Below the pieces are notes generated by a model, which ran no database searches, was not told where the DNA came from, and worked only from the letters and a program-made list of their open reading frames with translations. Of a DNA stretch of 64,000 nt, positions 7,438 to 17,045 are shown piece after piece. This DNA comes from Cyanobium sp. CACIAM 14 (GTDB lineage: Bacteria; Cyanobacteriota; Cyanobacteriia; PCC-6307; Cyanobiaceae). The position numbers and the translations under genes were made by a program. Location: NCBI GenBank assembly GCA_000708525.1, contig JMRP01000007.1:1-64000 (forward strand). Direction: 5' to 3'. How positions within the stretch are numbered: position 1 is the first letter of the stretch; every line of letters begins with the position of its first letter.

Positions 7438-8461
7438 GGCATCAGCCGAAGGGCACTGGGCCACATGCAAGCGGAGCCGGGGGCGCCTTGTCATCTCCCT
7501 GGGGGATCCGGCCGGCATCGGCGCCGAAGTGACCCTCAAGGCCCTGGCGGGGCCGCGTCCCGCGGGAGAGGAGGTGGTGCTCGTGGGTTGCTCCCGCTGG
7601 CTGCGGCACTGCCACGAACGGCTGCGGCAGCTCAGCGACGTTCCCCTGGCAGACCCTGCCGGCTTCAGGCTGGTGGACATCCCGCTGGAGCGACCGATCA
7701 CCCCCGGGATCAGCTGTGCCGCCGCCGGAGCCGCCAGCTTCGCCTGGCTGACACGCGCCGTGGAGCTGGTGGTCGGGGGCGATGGCGACGCCCTGGTCAC
7801 GGCCCCGATCGCCAAGGCCAGCTGGGCCGCCGCAGGCCATGCCTACCCCGGCCAGACCGAACGGCTGGCGGAACTCACCGGCGCCGGTGACGCGGCGATG
7901 CTGTTCACCGCTGCGGCCCCCGGTGGAAACTGGCGATTCAATACCCTGCTGGCCACCACCCACATCCCGCTGGCCGAGGTGAGCCTGCGGCTGGGGCCCG
8001 ACCTGGTCAGCCGCCGGCTGGACGCCCTGCTGGCGTTCTGCCGGCGCTTCGCCGCCAGGCCCCGACTGGCGGTGGCGGGGCTCAACCCCCATGCGGGGGA
8101 AGAGGGGCAGCTGGGCCGGGAGGAGCAGGACTGGCTGATCCCGACACTCCTGCAGTGGCAGCAGCGACATCCGGAGGTGCGCCTGGAGGGGCCGGTCCCA
8201 CCGGACACCTGCTGGCTGGAAGCGGCCGCCGCCTGGCGGGGCGACGCCGCAGGGGCGGACGGCTACCTCGCGCTGTACCACGACCAGGGCCTGATCCCCG
8301 TGAAACTGCTGGCCTTCGATGCCGCCGTGAACACCACGCTGGGTCTGCCGTTCCTGCGCACCTCCCCGGACCACGGGACGGCCTTCGGAATCGCCGGCCG
8401 AGGGGTGGCGAGAGCCGAGAGCATGGCGGCGGCGATCCGGACCGCCCGGGAACTGGGCTAG
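7436..8461 (+). CDS. pdxA: 4-hydroxythreonine-4-phosphate dehydrogenase
   Basis: This 341-residue NAD-dependent enzyme of pyridoxal-5'-phosphate synthesis oxidises 4-phosphohydroxy-L-threonine. Recognition rests on LGDPAGIGAEVTLKAL near the N-terminus, TAPIAKASW, GHAYPGQTERLAEL, GLNPHAGEEGQLGREE, YHDQGLIPVKLLAF and LPFLRTSPDHGTAFGIAGRG. The histidines in these blocks are the family's metal ligands. Length is normal. The ATG at 7436 gives a slightly long N-terminus (MASAEGHWATCKRSRGR). The stop overlaps the convergent accB stop by 4 nt. Confidence 0.95.
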   Translation: MASAEGHWATCKRSRGRLVISLGDPAGIGAEVTLKALAGPRPAGEEVVLVGCSRWLRHCHERLRQLSDVPLADPAGFRLVDIPLERPITPGISCAAAGAASFAWLTRAVELVVGGDGDALVTAPIAKASWAAAGHAYPGQTERLAELTGAGDAAMLFTAAAPGGNWRFNTLLATTHIPLAEVSLRLGPDLVSRRLDALLAFCRRFAARPRLAVAGLNPHAGEEGQLGREEQDWLIPTLLQWQQRHPEVRLEGPVPPDTCWLEAAAAWRGDAAGADGYLALYHDQGLIPVKLLAFDAAVNTTLGLPFLRTSPDHGTAFGIAGRGVARAESMAAAIRTARELG

Positions 8462-8943
8462 GCGGTGCGGATGCGCATCAGCACCTGGCCGAACTCCACC
8501 GGGGTTCCGTTCTCCACCAGGATCTCCACCACCTCGCCGCTGACCTCGGCCTCGAGTTCGTTCATCAGCTTCATCGCCTCGAGGATGCAGACCGGTTGGC
8601 CGGCGGTGATGCGGGATCCCACTTCGACGAAGGGAGGCTCTCCCGGCGCCGAGGCCCGGTAGAACGTGCCGACCATGGGTGCCGTGATCGCCTGGAGATC
8701 GCTGCGCACCGAAGCCGACGGCGGTGGCGGAGCCGACGGAGCGGGAGGCGTGCCGGTCGGGGCGGGGGCCGCCGGCAGTGGGGCCGCCGCCGCCGGTGCC
8801 TGGACAACCGTGACCGGGGCTGCGGATGGGAGGTTGCGGCGCACCTCCAACCGGAAGTCGTCACCCTCCAGCCGGAGTTCCTGGATGTCACTCTCCCCCA
8901 GGAGAGCCAGCAACTGACGCAGTTGGTCGTGGTCGAGCTGCAT
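8458..8943 (-). CDS. accB: biotin carboxyl carrier protein of acetyl-CoA carboxylase
   Basis: The 161-residue BCCP subunit carries biotin between carboxylase and carboxyltransferase in the first step of fatty acid synthesis. It has an N-terminal structured segment, a flexible Ala/Pro-rich linker (residues about 40-78) and a C-terminal biotinyl domain with the acceptor motif EAMKLMNE, whose Lys is biotinylated. The domain opens with APMVGTFYRASAPGEPPFVE, including the usual thumb. It lies 5 bp downstream of efp on the same strand, a common efp-accB operon arrangement. Confidence 0.97.
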   Translation of the reverse strand: MQLDHDQLRQLLALLGESDIQELRLEGDDFRLEVRRNLPSAAPVTVVQAPAAAAPLPAAPAPTGTPPAPSAPPPPSASVRSDLQAITAPMVGTFYRASAPGEPPFVEVGSRITAGQPVCILEAMKLMNELEAEVSGEVVEILVENGTPVEFGQVLMRIRTA

Positions 8944-8948
8944 GGGGA

Positions 8949-9509
8949 TCAGGACTCCCGTCCGAGGTAGCTGTCGGTGCGGGTGTCGACCTTGATCTTC
9001 TCGCCGATGGAGATGAACAGGGGCACCATCACCTGGGCACCGGTCTCGAGGATGGCGGGCTTGGTGCCGCCGGTGGCGGTGTCGCCCTTGACGCCGGGGT
9101 CGGTCTGGGTGACCTCCAGCACCACCGAATTGGGAAGCTCCACCTCCAGGGGCTTGCCGTTCCAGGAGACCACGCTCACCTCCATGCCTTCCTTGAGGTA
9201 TTTGCGGCCGTCACCGATCTGCTTGGCGGTGAGGCGGGTCTCCTCGTAGGTGGACATATCCATGAAGACGTAGTCGTCTCCTTCCATGTAGGTGTGCTGC
9301 AGGGTCGCCTTCTCCAGAAGGGCCTGGGGCATGGTCTCGCCTGCCCGGAAGGTCTTCTCCACCACGTTGCCGCTCTGCACGGCCTTGAGCTTGGTGCGCA
9401 CGAACGCCGATCCCTTGCCCGGCTTGACATGGAGGAACTCGACGACACGCCAGACCTGACCGTCGAGTTCGATCGTGGTGCCGGTACGAAAGTCGTTGCT
9501 GGAGATCAT
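8949..9509 (-). CDS. efp: translation elongation factor P
   Basis: The 186-residue protein starts [17 protein letters not shown] and has the domain I tip [16 protein letters not shown], whose Lys32 is equivalent to the residue modified in other bacteria. It ends with the conserved [20 protein letters not shown] binds between the P and E sites and relieves ribosome stalling at polyproline. Length and all three beta-barrel domains are normal. The ATG at 9509 is chosen because upstream residues are not family-like. It is the first gene of an efp-accB pair. Confidence 0.98.
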   Translation of the reverse strand: MISSNDFRTGTTIELDGQVWRVVEFLHVKPGKGSAFVRTKLKAVQSGNVVEKTFRAGETMPQALLEKATLQHTYMEGDDYVFMDMSTYEETRLTAKQIGDGRKYLKEGMEVSVVSWNGKPLEVELPNSVVLEVTQTDPGVKGDTATGGTKPAILETGAQVMVPLFISIGEKIKVDTRTDSYLGRES

Positions 9510-9530
9510 TCCGGCGGATCGGATCGGGGG

Positions 9531-9536
9531 ATTGTA
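9531..9536 (-). promoter_or_regulatory. candidate -10 element for efp-accB
   Basis: On the minus strand the hexamer reads TACAAT, 21 bases upstream of the efp start and inside the 112-bp gap separating efp from the divergent cyclophilin gene. No good -35 match is visible. This is a weak assignment from position and sequence only. Confidence 0.3.
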
Positions 9537-9621
9537 CGTCTGGCTACAGGCTCTCCCCGTGACGGTGTCCCTGGAAGGGACTGGAGGTTGTGCCAAAGTC
9601 CAGGCAGTCACAAGGGAAACC

Positions 9622-10734
9622 ATGGACCGGCGACGCAGGTGCAGTGGCTTCAGCAGGCTCGCGGCACCTCTGGCGGGACCGCTCGGGACCGCCCTGGCCC
9701 TGGTGCTCAGTCTGCTGCTGGCGGCCCCCCCGGCCTGGGCCTACCTACCCCAGGGCAACGCGGTCAGCGATCCCACCGCCCTGCTGCGCAATGCCCTGCC
9801 GATCGAGCAGGAGGATCTGCAGAATCTGCAGCACCGCCTCGAGGACACCAGCGACGACCTGCGGGCCAAGCGCTGGAACAGCCTGACCGGTTCCGTGCGC
9901 CGGGCCCAGTCGCTGCTGGCCGGCAGCCGCGATCGCATCCTGGCCAGCTTCGACGTCGCCGACCGTCCCGCCGCCGGCGATCTGCTGACCGATGCGGACG
10001 GCCGTCTGCAGGAGCTCGCGGCCGCCGCCGAGGCCCAGCAACGGGATCCATTCCTGGCTGCCCGGCGCGAAGCCCTCGCCGACATCGGCCGGGCCGAGGC
10101 CCTGCTGGTGGGCCCCTTCCCGTTCACGATCCCCGCTGAATTCGATGCCCTGCCGCGTCTGCTGGGGCGCGCCACCGTGCGACTGACCACCACCAAGGGT
10201 GACCTGATCACGGTGGTGGACGGCTACAACGCGCCCCTGACCGCCGGCGCCTTCGTGGACCTCGTCCAGCGGGGTTTCTACGACGGCCTTCCCTTCGACC
10301 GCGCCGAGGACTTCTACGTGCTGCAGACCGGCGATCCCAAGGGTCCGGAGACGGGATTCATCGATCCGGCCACCAAGCAGGAGCGGCGGGTCCCTCTGGA
10401 GATCAAGGTCCCCGGCGAGGCGGCCCCCTTCTACAACCAGACCTTCGAGGATCTGGGTCTGTTCAAGGCCGAGCCGGTGCTCCCCTTCGCCAGCAAAGGC
10501 ACCCTGGGCTGGGCCCATTCCGACAAGAACCTGAGCGACGGTTCCTCCCAGTTCTTCCTCTTCCTCTTCGAACCGGAGCTCACCCCCGCCGGCCTCAACC
10601 TGATCGACGGCCGCTACGCCGCCTTCGGCTACGTGGTGGATGGGCTCGACGTCCTGGAGGAACTGACCGCCGACGACGGCATCGTCAGGGCCACGGTGAT
10701 CGAGGGGGCGGACAACCTGCGCCCCCATGCCTGA
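9622..10734 (+). CDS. cyclophilin-type peptidyl-prolyl isomerase, TLP40/CYP38-like
   Basis: This 370-residue protein begins with a signal peptide (hydrophobic residues about 23-37, PAWA cleavage). A helical N-terminal region of about 150 residues follows ([18 protein letters not shown], then [17 protein letters not shown]). The C-terminal cyclophilin domain has [55 protein letters not shown] and [17 protein letters not shown]. The layout matches the thylakoid-lumen TLP40/CYP38 family involved in photosystem II assembly. Several cyclophilin active-site residues are substituted, as is usual in that subfamily. The 3' end overlaps thiL by 8 nt. Confidence 0.88.
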   Translation: MDRRRRCSGFSRLAAPLAGPLGTALALVLSLLLAAPPAWAYLPQGNAVSDPTALLRNALPIEQEDLQNLQHRLEDTSDDLRAKRWNSLTGSVRRAQSLLAGSRDRILASFDVADRPAAGDLLTDADGRLQELAAAAEAQQRDPFLAARREALADIGRAEALLVGPFPFTIPAEFDALPRLLGRATVRLTTTKGDLITVVDGYNAPLTAGAFVDLVQRGFYDGLPFDRAEDFYVLQTGDPKGPETGFIDPATKQERRVPLEIKVPGEAAPFYNQTFEDLGLFKAEPVLPFASKGTLGWAHSDKNLSDGSSQFFLFLFEPELTPAGLNLIDGRYAAFGYVVDGLDVLEELTADDGIVRATVIEGADNLRPHA

Positions 10735-11749
10735 GGGGCCCACCCTGGCGGAGCTGGGGGAGGCCGAGCTGATCAGACGCCTCGGCGCCTTCGCCCCGAC
10801 CGGCCAGTTCGGCGACGACGCGGCCCTGCTGGCCCTGGGACGGTCCACCCCAGCCTGCCCCCACCGACTCCAGCTGGTGGTCAACACCGATGTGCTGGTG
10901 GAGGGGGTTCATTTCAGCGACGCCACCACCGGGGCCACCGACGTCGGCTGGCGGGCCGCCGCCGCCAACCTCTCCGACCTGGCGGCCATGGGCTGCCAGG
11001 ACGCCCTGGGGATCACCGTGGGACTGGTGGCTCCGGGACACACCCCCTGGTCCTGGGTGGAGGGGGCCTATGCCGGCATGAGCGAGCTGCTGATCGCCCA
11101 TGGGGGCGTCCTGCTGGGGGGGGACTGCAGCGACGGCCGCCAGCGCCTGCTGGCGATCACCGCCCTCGGGCGGCTCGCAGACGATCGGGGCGGGCCCATC
11201 CGGCGGGGAGACGGGCGGCCGGGTGATCATCTGATCTCCACAGGCACCCATGGGCTGAGCCGGCTGGGTCTGGCCCTGCTGCAGGGGGCCGACCTGCCCT
11301 CACTGTCGGCGGCGGAGCGCGAGCGGGCGATCGGCGCCCACCGGCGTCCGCGGCCCCGCTTCGACGCGGTGGCGGCGCTGGCCGGCTGCCGACCGACGGG
11401 CCTGCCCTGGCGGGTGGCGGGTTGCGACAGCAGCGACGGACTGGCGGCCGCGGCGGAATACCTGGCGGTGGCCAGCGGTTGCACGGCCCTCCTGGAGCAG
11501 GCCGCACTGCCCGTGGCAGCGGGGCTGGAGGGACTGGCCGAGGCGGAGAGCTGGTGCCTCTGGGGCGGCGAGGATTTCGAGCTGGTGCTGGCCCTGGAGC
11601 CGGCATGGGCCGACGCCCTGCTGGAGCAGCTGGAGGGCTCCAGCCGGATCGGCATCCTGACGGCCCCCCAGCGGGCTGGGGCGCTCCTCTGGTCGGAGGG
11701 CGGGGAACCGATCCGGCCCCCGGGGGAGGCCTTCCGGCATTTCACCTGA
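10727..11749 (+). CDS. thiL: thiamine-phosphate kinase
   Basis: The 340-residue ATP-dependent kinase converts thiamine phosphate to thiamine diphosphate. Diagnostic blocks are GQFGDDAALLAL, NTDVLVEGVHFS, WRAAAANLSDLAAMG, LLGGDCSDG and the late WGGEDFELVLAL. The Asp-rich motifs coordinate Mg-ATP. Length is normal. It overlaps the upstream cyclophilin gene by 8 nt, implying coupled translation, although the two functions are unrelated. Confidence 0.95.
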   Translation: MPEGPTLAELGEAELIRRLGAFAPTGQFGDDAALLALGRSTPACPHRLQLVVNTDVLVEGVHFSDATTGATDVGWRAAAANLSDLAAMGCQDALGITVGLVAPGHTPWSWVEGAYAGMSELLIAHGGVLLGGDCSDGRQRLLAITALGRLADDRGGPIRRGDGRPGDHLISTGTHGLSRLGLALLQGADLPSLSAAERERAIGAHRRPRPRFDAVAALAGCRPTGLPWRVAGCDSSDGLAAAAEYLAVASGCTALLEQAALPVAAGLEGLAEAESWCLWGGEDFELVLALEPAWADALLEQLEGSSRIGILTAPQRAGALLWSEGGEPIRPPGEAFRHFT

Positions 11750-11813
11750 GGGGCTCTCCATCTGAAGGGTCAGAGAACCCGCTGGAGCCCCATGGGGCCT
11801 CAGATGGGGAGGC
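11750..11813. terminator. structured bidirectional terminator candidate between thiL and gap2
   Basis: The 64-bp gap between the convergent thiL and gap2 genes holds nested inverted repeats. CCATCTGA (11758-11765) pairs perfectly with TCAGATGG (11800-11807), and the arms extend outward with one G-T mismatch. Inside lies the 12-bp perfect palindrome GCCCCATGGGGC (about 11787-11798). There is no U-run on either strand, so this is a hairpin-type stop or mRNA 3'-end stabiliser rather than a textbook intrinsic terminator. Confidence 0.5.
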
Positions 11814-12836
11814 TCACTTCCAGTTGCGGGCGACCACCTCGGCCAGGTCGACGACGCGCTGGCTGTAGCCCCATTCGTTGTCGTACCAGCAGATCACCTT
11901 CACCATGTTGTCCCCCATTACCAGGGTCAGATCGGCGTCGACGATCGCCGACTCATCGGTGCCGGCGTGGTCGGTGGAGACCAGGGGCAGGTCGCAGAAC
12001 TTGATGATGCCCTTCATGCCGTTCTCCGAAGCCGCCTTGAGGGTGGCGTTGACTTCCTCCTTGGTGGTGCTGCGGCTGACCTCGAGAACCAGATCCACCA
12101 CCGACACGTTGGGGGTGGGGACCCTCAGGGCGATCCCGTTCAGCTTGCCCTGCATCGGCGGATAGACCAGAGCGACGGCCTTGGCGGCACCGGTGGAGGT
12201 GGGCACGATGTTGACGGCGGCAGCCCGGGCCCGGCGAAGATCGCGGTGGCTGGCGTCGAGGATCCGCTGGTCACCGGTGTAGCTGTGGGTGGTGGTCATC
12301 GTGCCCTTGACGATGCCGAAGGCCTGGTCGAGCACCTTCACCACCGGAGCCATGCAGTTGGTGGTGCAGCTGGCGTTGCTGATGACGGCGTAGTCGTCAT
12401 GGCGGTACTGGTCGGCGTTGACGCCGACGACGAAGGTGCCGACACCTTCACCCTTGCCGGGGGCGGTGATCAGGACCTTCTTGGCGCCCGCTTCGATGTG
12501 CTTGCTGGCCCCCTTCTCATCGATGAAGACACCCGTGGCCTCGATCACCAGATCGACGCCCCACTCCTTCCAGGGAAGGTTGAGGGGATTCCGGTCGGAA
12601 AAACATTTGATCGCCTTCCCGTTCACCACGATCGTGTCGTCGGTGTGGCTCACTTCCGCATTGCGGATGCGGCCCAGCATCGTGTCGTACTGGAGCAGGT
12701 GCGCGTTGGTCTTCGGATCGGAGGTGTCGTTCAGACCGACGACCTCGATGCCGGTGTTGGCCCCGCGGCTGAGCCAGCAGCGCATGAAGTTCCGACCGAT
12801 TCGGCCAAATCCGTTGATCGCTACGCGCAAGGTCAT
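11814..12836 (-). CDS. gap2: glyceraldehyde-3-phosphate dehydrogenase, Gap2 type
   Basis: The 340-residue enzyme has the Rossmann start [18 protein letters not shown], the active-site [13 protein letters not shown] with the catalytic Cys, [20 protein letters not shown] and the C-terminal [17 protein letters not shown]. The [11 protein letters not shown] block and the [20 protein letters not shown] segment are typical of the cyanobacterial and plastid NADP-linked Gap2. That enzyme works in the Calvin cycle and gluconeogenesis. Gap2 normally takes part in CP12-PRK regulation, though CP12 is not in this window. It is monocistronic, with a 133-bp upstream gap. Confidence 0.97.
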   Translation of the reverse strand: MTLRVAINGFGRIGRNFMRCWLSRGANTGIEVVGLNDTSDPKTNAHLLQYDTMLGRIRNAEVSHTDDTIVVNGKAIKCFSDRNPLNLPWKEWGVDLVIEATGVFIDEKGASKHIEAGAKKVLITAPGKGEGVGTFVVGVNADQYRHDDYAVISNASCTTNCMAPVVKVLDQAFGIVKGTMTTTHSYTGDQRILDASHRDLRRARAAAVNIVPTSTGAAKAVALVYPPMQGKLNGIALRVPTPNVSVVDLVLEVSRSTTKEEVNATLKAASENGMKGIIKFCDLPLVSTDHAGTDESAIVDADLTLVMGDNMVKVICWYDNEWGYSQRVVDLAEVVARNWK

Positions 12837-12883
12837 GGCAGAAGGCGGTGAAACCCGCTAAGAAGGGAGGATTTTGGCTGCCG

Positions 12884-12889
12884 ATCATA
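12884..12889 (-). promoter_or_regulatory. candidate -10 element for gap2
   Basis: The minus strand reads TATGAT about 48 bases upstream of the gap2 ATG, in the gap shared with divergent murC. No convincing -35 box is seen. The call rests only on the hexamer and its position. Confidence 0.3.
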
Positions 12890-12969
12890 CAGAAATGAGG
12901 TTCCTGCCCTTTCCCGCAGCCGCAGGGCCCCGGATCGGACGGTCGGCAAAGCGAAGTATCTCGTAAAGG

Positions 12970-14484
12970 GTGGAGGGGGGTTCTGCCGTTATTTTCGGCG
13001 TGGCCTGGAGGCAGCCCTTGATCCCGAAGCTCGATCGCCGTCAGCCGCTCCACTTCATCGGGGCCGGTGGCATCGGCATGTCCGCGCTGGCGGGGATCCT
13101 CGCGGAGAGGGGGTTCAGGGTCAGCGGCTCGGACCCCCGCCCCGGGCCGGCGCTGGAGCGCCTCCACGCCGTCGGCGTGCGGATCTTCCCCGCGCAGACC
13201 GCCGAGACCATCGCATCCCTGCTCGCGGGGGGCGATGGGCCGAGCCCCGCCGCCACCGCCCCCCCTCCCCTGGTGGTGATCAGCTCGGCGGTGCCCCCAG
13301 CCAATCCGGAGCTGAGTGAAGCCCGACGCCAGGGCCTGACGATCGTGCACCGCTCGGACGTGCTGGCGGCCCTGATCAATTCCCAGCCCTCCATCGCGGT
13401 GGCGGGCAGCCATGGCAAGACCACCACCAGCACCCTCATCGCCACGCTCCTGGAGGCCGTGGGCGAGGACCCCACCGCGGTGATCGGCGGCATCGTGCCG
13501 CTCTTCGGCAGCAACGGGCGTCAGGGCAGGGGTCGGCTGCTGGTGGCGGAGGCCGACGAATCGGACGGCTCCCTGGTGAAGTTCCGGCCTCACCTGGGGG
13601 TGCTCACCAACATCGAACTCGACCACACCGACCACTACCAGGACCTCGCCTCGCTGGTGGCCACCCTGCAGCGCTTCGCCGGCGGCTGCACGGCCCTGCT
13701 GGCCAACCGGGACTGCCCCGTGCTGCGGGAGCATTTCGAACCCTCCAGCTGGTGGTCCACCACCAGCCCGGAGGACGTGGCCTTTGCCGCCATTCCGTTG
13801 GAGGAACGGGGCGATGGCACCCTGGCCGCCTACCACGAGAACGGGCTGGCGCTGGGCAGCATCGAGGTGCCCCTGCCCGGTCGCCACAACCTCAGCAACA
13901 CCCTGGCGGCCATGGCGGCCTGCCGGCTCGAGGGGGTGCCGTTCGAGGCCCTGCGGCGGGCGGTGGCGGGCCTGCGCCCGCCGGGCCGCCGTTTCGACTG
14001 CCGCGGCCTCTGGCAGGAGCGGGCGATCGTCGATGACTACGCCCACCACCCCAGTGAAGTGGCGGCCACCCTGACCATGGCCCGGCTGATGGTGGACAGC
14101 GGGCGCAGCCCGCTGCCGCTGGTGCCTCGCCGTCTGGTGGCGGTGTTCCAGCCCCATCGCTTCACCCGCACCGCCCAGTTCCTGGAGGACTTCGCCGCCG
14201 CCCTGTGCCGGGCGGACGCGGTGCTGCTGGCGCCCCTGTACGCGGCCGGCGAGGCCCCGCTGGAAGGAATCTCCAGCCCGGCCCTGGCCGAGGCGGTGCG
14301 CGCCATCGCCCCGGACCTGCCGGTGGAGGTGGCGCCCAGCATGGACGCCCTGGCGGAGCTGGTGGCCGACGCCACCTGTCCGGGCGACCTGGTGCTGGCC
14401 ATGGGGGCCGGGGACGTGAACAGCCTCTGGGACCGCCTCGGAGCCCTGAACGACCGTGGTCGCCCCCCGGCCCTGGCGGCCTGA
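12970..14484 (+). CDS. murC: UDP-N-acetylmuramate--L-alanine ligase
   Basis: The 504-residue ATP-dependent ligase adds L-Ala to UDP-MurNAc. It has the N-terminal UDP-binding motif [20 protein letters not shown], the ATP loop [18 protein letters not shown], the Mur ligase block [42 protein letters not shown] and the C-terminal [12 protein letters not shown]. The GTG at 12970 is used; the first 25 residues are poorly conserved, so the true start could be slightly downstream. murB follows after only 4 bp, so the pair is an operon. Confidence 0.95.
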   Translation: MEGGSAVIFGVAWRQPLIPKLDRRQPLHFIGAGGIGMSALAGILAERGFRVSGSDPRPGPALERLHAVGVRIFPAQTAETIASLLAGGDGPSPAATAPPPLVVISSAVPPANPELSEARRQGLTIVHRSDVLAALINSQPSIAVAGSHGKTTTSTLIATLLEAVGEDPTAVIGGIVPLFGSNGRQGRGRLLVAEADESDGSLVKFRPHLGVLTNIELDHTDHYQDLASLVATLQRFAGGCTALLANRDCPVLREHFEPSSWWSTTSPEDVAFAAIPLEERGDGTLAAYHENGLALGSIEVPLPGRHNLSNTLAAMAACRLEGVPFEALRRAVAGLRPPGRRFDCRGLWQERAIVDDYAHHPSEVAATLTMARLMVDSGRSPLPLVPRRLVAVFQPHRFTRTAQFLEDFAAALCRADAVLLAPLYAAGEAPLEGISSPALAEAVRAIAPDLPVEVAPSMDALAELVADATCPGDLVLAMGAGDVNSLWDRLGALNDRGRPPALAA

Positions 14485-14488
14485 GGGG

Positions 14489-15382
14489 ATGGTCTCGGCA
14501 CCCTTCGGCGAACCCCGTCGTTCGATCCCGCTGCGGGAGTACACCACCTGGAAGGTGGGCGGCCCTGCCGAATGGTTCGCCGAGCCTGGCGACCAGGAGG
14601 AGCTGATCGCCCACGCCGCCTGGGCAGCCGGCACAGGAGTTCCCTTCCGCTGCATCGGGGCCGGCTCCAACCTGCTGATCGCCGACGCCGGCCTCGCCGG
14701 CCTCACCCTCTGCAACCGGCGGCTGCAGGGCAGCCGGCTGGACCCGGACCAGGGGTGGGTGGAGGCGGAGGCGGGCGAACCGATCCCCACCCTGGCCCGC
14801 AAGGCGGCCCGCAGCGGCCTGCGGGGTCTGGAGTGGGCGGTGGGCATCCCCGGCACGGTGGGAGGGGCTGTGGTGATGAACGCCGGAGCCCAGGGGGGCT
14901 GCACCGCCGAATGGCTCCATTCGGTACGGGTGCTGGATCCCCGCAGGCCCAAGGTCCCCTTCGAGCTGCCGGCGTCCGCTCTGGACTTCGCCTACCGGCA
15001 CAGCCGCCTCCAGGAGGAACCCCTGCTGGTGCTCTCGGCCCGGTTCCGGCTGGAGGCGGGCCACGATCCAGCGGCCGTCACCGCCCGCACCAGCGCCAAC
15101 CTGCAGAGCCGGACCAGCACCCAGCCCTATCAGCAGCCCAGCTGCGGCAGCGTGTTCCGCAACCCTGAACCCCTCAAGGCGGGCCGGCTGATCGAAGCCC
15201 TCGGCCTCAAGGGGGTCTCGATCGGCGAGGCCCAGGTGTCACCGATCCACGCCAACTTCATCGTCAACACCGGAGCCGCCACGGCCGCGGACATCGACGC
15301 ACTGATCCGGCTGGTGCAGGAGCGGGTGCTCGCGGCCCGAGGGATCGAGCTCCACCCCGAGGTGAAGCGGCTGGGGTTCTAA
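14489..15382 (+). CDS. murB: UDP-N-acetylenolpyruvoylglucosamine reductase
   Basis: This 297-residue FAD enzyme reduces UDP-GlcNAc-enolpyruvate to UDP-MurNAc. Visible blocks are [16 protein letters not shown], the FAD-binding [48 protein letters not shown] with the catalytic Ser, and the C-terminal [13 protein letters not shown]. It follows murC by 4 bp. Together they supply precursors for peptidoglycan. Length and motifs are normal. Confidence 0.97.
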   Translation: MVSAPFGEPRRSIPLREYTTWKVGGPAEWFAEPGDQEELIAHAAWAAGTGVPFRCIGAGSNLLIADAGLAGLTLCNRRLQGSRLDPDQGWVEAEAGEPIPTLARKAARSGLRGLEWAVGIPGTVGGAVVMNAGAQGGCTAEWLHSVRVLDPRRPKVPFELPASALDFAYRHSRLQEEPLLVLSARFRLEAGHDPAAVTARTSANLQSRTSTQPYQQPSCGSVFRNPEPLKAGRLIEALGLKGVSIGEAQVSPIHANFIVNTGAATAADIDALIRLVQERVLAARGIELHPEVKRLGF

Positions 15383-15409
15383 CCTGCGCCCACGCGTTCC
15401 TCTTAAGGC

Positions 15410-15745
15410 ATGGCAGGCTTCGGACTCCCCAATTTCGGACAGCTGACCGAGGCCTTCCGCAAGGCTCAGCAGATCCAGCAGGACGCCCAGAAGCTCCAGG
15501 ACGAGCTCGATGCGATGGAACTCCAGGGCAGCGACCCCGACGGCCGTGCCAGCGTCTGGCTCTCGGGCAACCAGCAGCCCCTCCGGGTGCAGCTGAGTCC
15601 GGAACTGCTCGCCGAACCGGTCGAAACGGTGGAAGCAGCCGTGCTGGCGGCCCTCTCCAAGGCCTACGAAGTCTCCACCAGCACGATGCGAGAGCGGATG
15701 GAATCACTCACCGGGGGTCTGGATCTTCCCGGCCTGGGGAGCTGA
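15410..15745 (+). CDS. YbaB/EbfC family nucleoid-associated protein
   Basis: The 111-residue protein has a helical start ([20 protein letters not shown]) and the family's central beta region ([20 protein letters not shown]), then helix [21 protein letters not shown]. YbaB/EbfC proteins form dimers that bind DNA and alter nucleoid structure. It lies 27 bp after murB. Its final 38 bases overlap the convergent rsgA gene. Unlike many bacteria, it is not next to recR or dnaX here. Confidence 0.9.
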   Translation: MAGFGLPNFGQLTEAFRKAQQIQQDAQKLQDELDAMELQGSDPDGRASVWLSGNQQPLRVQLSPELLAEPVETVEAAVLAALSKAYEVSTSTMRERMESLTGGLDLPGLGS

Positions 15746-16772
15746 GGTCCTGCTCCACCGTCTGCCGCCGGGTGCGGCGGGAGGGGAGGCGCCACTGGGG
15801 TTCGAGCAGCGGTTCGAGCCGGTCACCCCGCTGACGCAGACCTGAGCCACTCCGGCGGGGCCGGCCCCCCCGCGTCGGGGCACCCGCCCGGGCCTCCAGG
15901 TCCTCCAGACAGCGGCCGAAGAGATCCTGGCGGTCCCATCCCGCGGCCATCGCACAGCCAGGATCCCCCTGGTGGCGGCAGTTGGCGAAGCGGCAGGGGG
16001 TGGCGGCGCGGCGGGCCCGCAGCTCGGGGAAGGCCGCCGCCAGATCCTGAGGGTCGGATGGCAGCGCGGGCGTGTTGAAGCCGGGGGAGTCGGCCACCAG
16101 GGCCCCCGGCACCAGGGGGAACAGTTCGACGTGCCGGGTGGTGTGGCGGCCCCGGCGCAGGCGACCGGAGACGGCGGCGACACGCAGCTCCAGCGCCGGA
16201 ACCAGGGCATTGAGCAGGCTGCTCTTGCCCACGCCGGAGGGACCGCAGAGGACGGCGATGCCGGGTTGGGCCAGCAGGGCCCGCACTGCCTCGAGACCCT
16301 CCCCGGTCCGGGTGGAGACCGCCACCGCGCCGTAGCCCCAGTCCTCCAGCCGCCCGCACCAGGCCCGGGCCTCGGCCGCGGGCAGCAGATCGGCCTTGCT
16401 CAGCACCACATGCACCGGCTGGCCGGTGGCCTCGGCGGTGATCAGAAACCGGGTGAGCTGCAGCGGATCGAGCATGGGCTCCGCCAGGGCCACGACCACC
16501 ACCACCCGGCTCACATTGGCCACCGCCGGCCGCTGCAGCAGGTTTCGGCGCGGCTCCAGGCCCACCACCGCGCCCCGGCGGGCCCGCCAGTCGATGGCGC
16601 CCACCCCCACCCGGTCGCCCACGACCACCTGCTGGCCGCTCTTGTCGAGGCGGCTGCGACGGGTGCACAGCAGAGTCCCGTCCACTCCCGGCGATGATTC
16701 GCCATCGAGCGTCACCAGGCAATAGTTGGCCTGAAGGGCCACCACCCGTCCCGGCAGCGGCTCAGGCCCCAT
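15708..16772 (-). CDS. rsgA: ribosome small subunit-dependent GTPase A
   Basis: The 354-residue circularly permuted GTPase helps mature the 30S subunit. It has an N-terminal OB-like domain and the G4 motif [13 protein letters not shown]. Then come G1 [15 protein letters not shown], the switch region [13 protein letters not shown] and G3 [10 protein letters not shown]. The C-terminal zinc site has [15 protein letters not shown] basic tail of about 50 residues ([11 protein letters not shown] and beyond) extends past the usual domain. It overlaps the upstream TusA-like gene by 11 nt and is last in the grpE-dnaJ-tusA-rsgA run. Confidence 0.96.
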   Translation of the reverse strand: MGPEPLPGRVVALQANYCLVTLDGESSPGVDGTLLCTRRSRLDKSGQQVVVGDRVGVGAIDWRARRGAVVGLEPRRNLLQRPAVANVSRVVVVVALAEPMLDPLQLTRFLITAEATGQPVHVVLSKADLLPAAEARAWCGRLEDWGYGAVAVSTRTGEGLEAVRALLAQPGIAVLCGPSGVGKSSLLNALVPALELRVAAVSGRLRRGRHTTRHVELFPLVPGALVADSPGFNTPALPSDPQDLAAAFPELRARRAATPCRFANCRHQGDPGCAMAAGWDRQDLFGRCLEDLEARAGAPTRGGRPRRSGSGLRQRGDRLEPLLEPQWRLPSRRTRRQTVEQDLSSPGREDPDPR

Positions 16773-17040
16773 CCCTTCGCACCAGGAGTCTCACCCCCTC
16801 GCCAGCGGCGAACGGGGCCGGCTCCGCACGCTCCACCACATGGCCCTCGGAGCGCAGCCCCTCCCCCACCATCTGCTCAGGTTCGCCTTGGTCCAGATCG
16901 ACCTGCAGCCAGCCGCCGGCCGGCAGCTTCTCGAGCGCCAGGCGAGCCCGGATGAAATTCAGCGGGCAGGGGGTGCCCCTGAGGTCGAGCACCGCCGGGG
17001 CCCCGGAAGGATCCTGCCCCGATGGCGACGGTCCCGTCAT
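16762..17040 (-). CDS. TusA-like sulfurtransferase family protein
   Basis: The 92-residue protein has the TusA/YeeD/SirA signature LDLRGTPCPLNFIRARLAL, in which the Cys of the C-P-x-N motif carries a persulfide in known members. It then has LQVDLDQGEPEQMVGEGLRS and a short C-terminal strand. TusA relays sulfur for tRNA thiolation or other pathways; the partner here is not evident. It sits 5 bp after dnaJ and overlaps rsgA by 11 nt, a conserved-looking but functionally mixed operon. Confidence 0.85.
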   Translation of the reverse strand: MTGPSPSGQDPSGAPAVLDLRGTPCPLNFIRARLALEKLPAGGWLQVDLDQGEPEQMVGEGLRSEGHVVERAEPAPFAAGEGVRLLVRRDGA

Positions 17041-17045
17041 GCCGT

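Noticed and set aside
12517-14952. Minus-strand open frame of 811 codons
   Set aside because: It is antisense to murC and murB and has no domain; shadow of GC-rich coding DNA.
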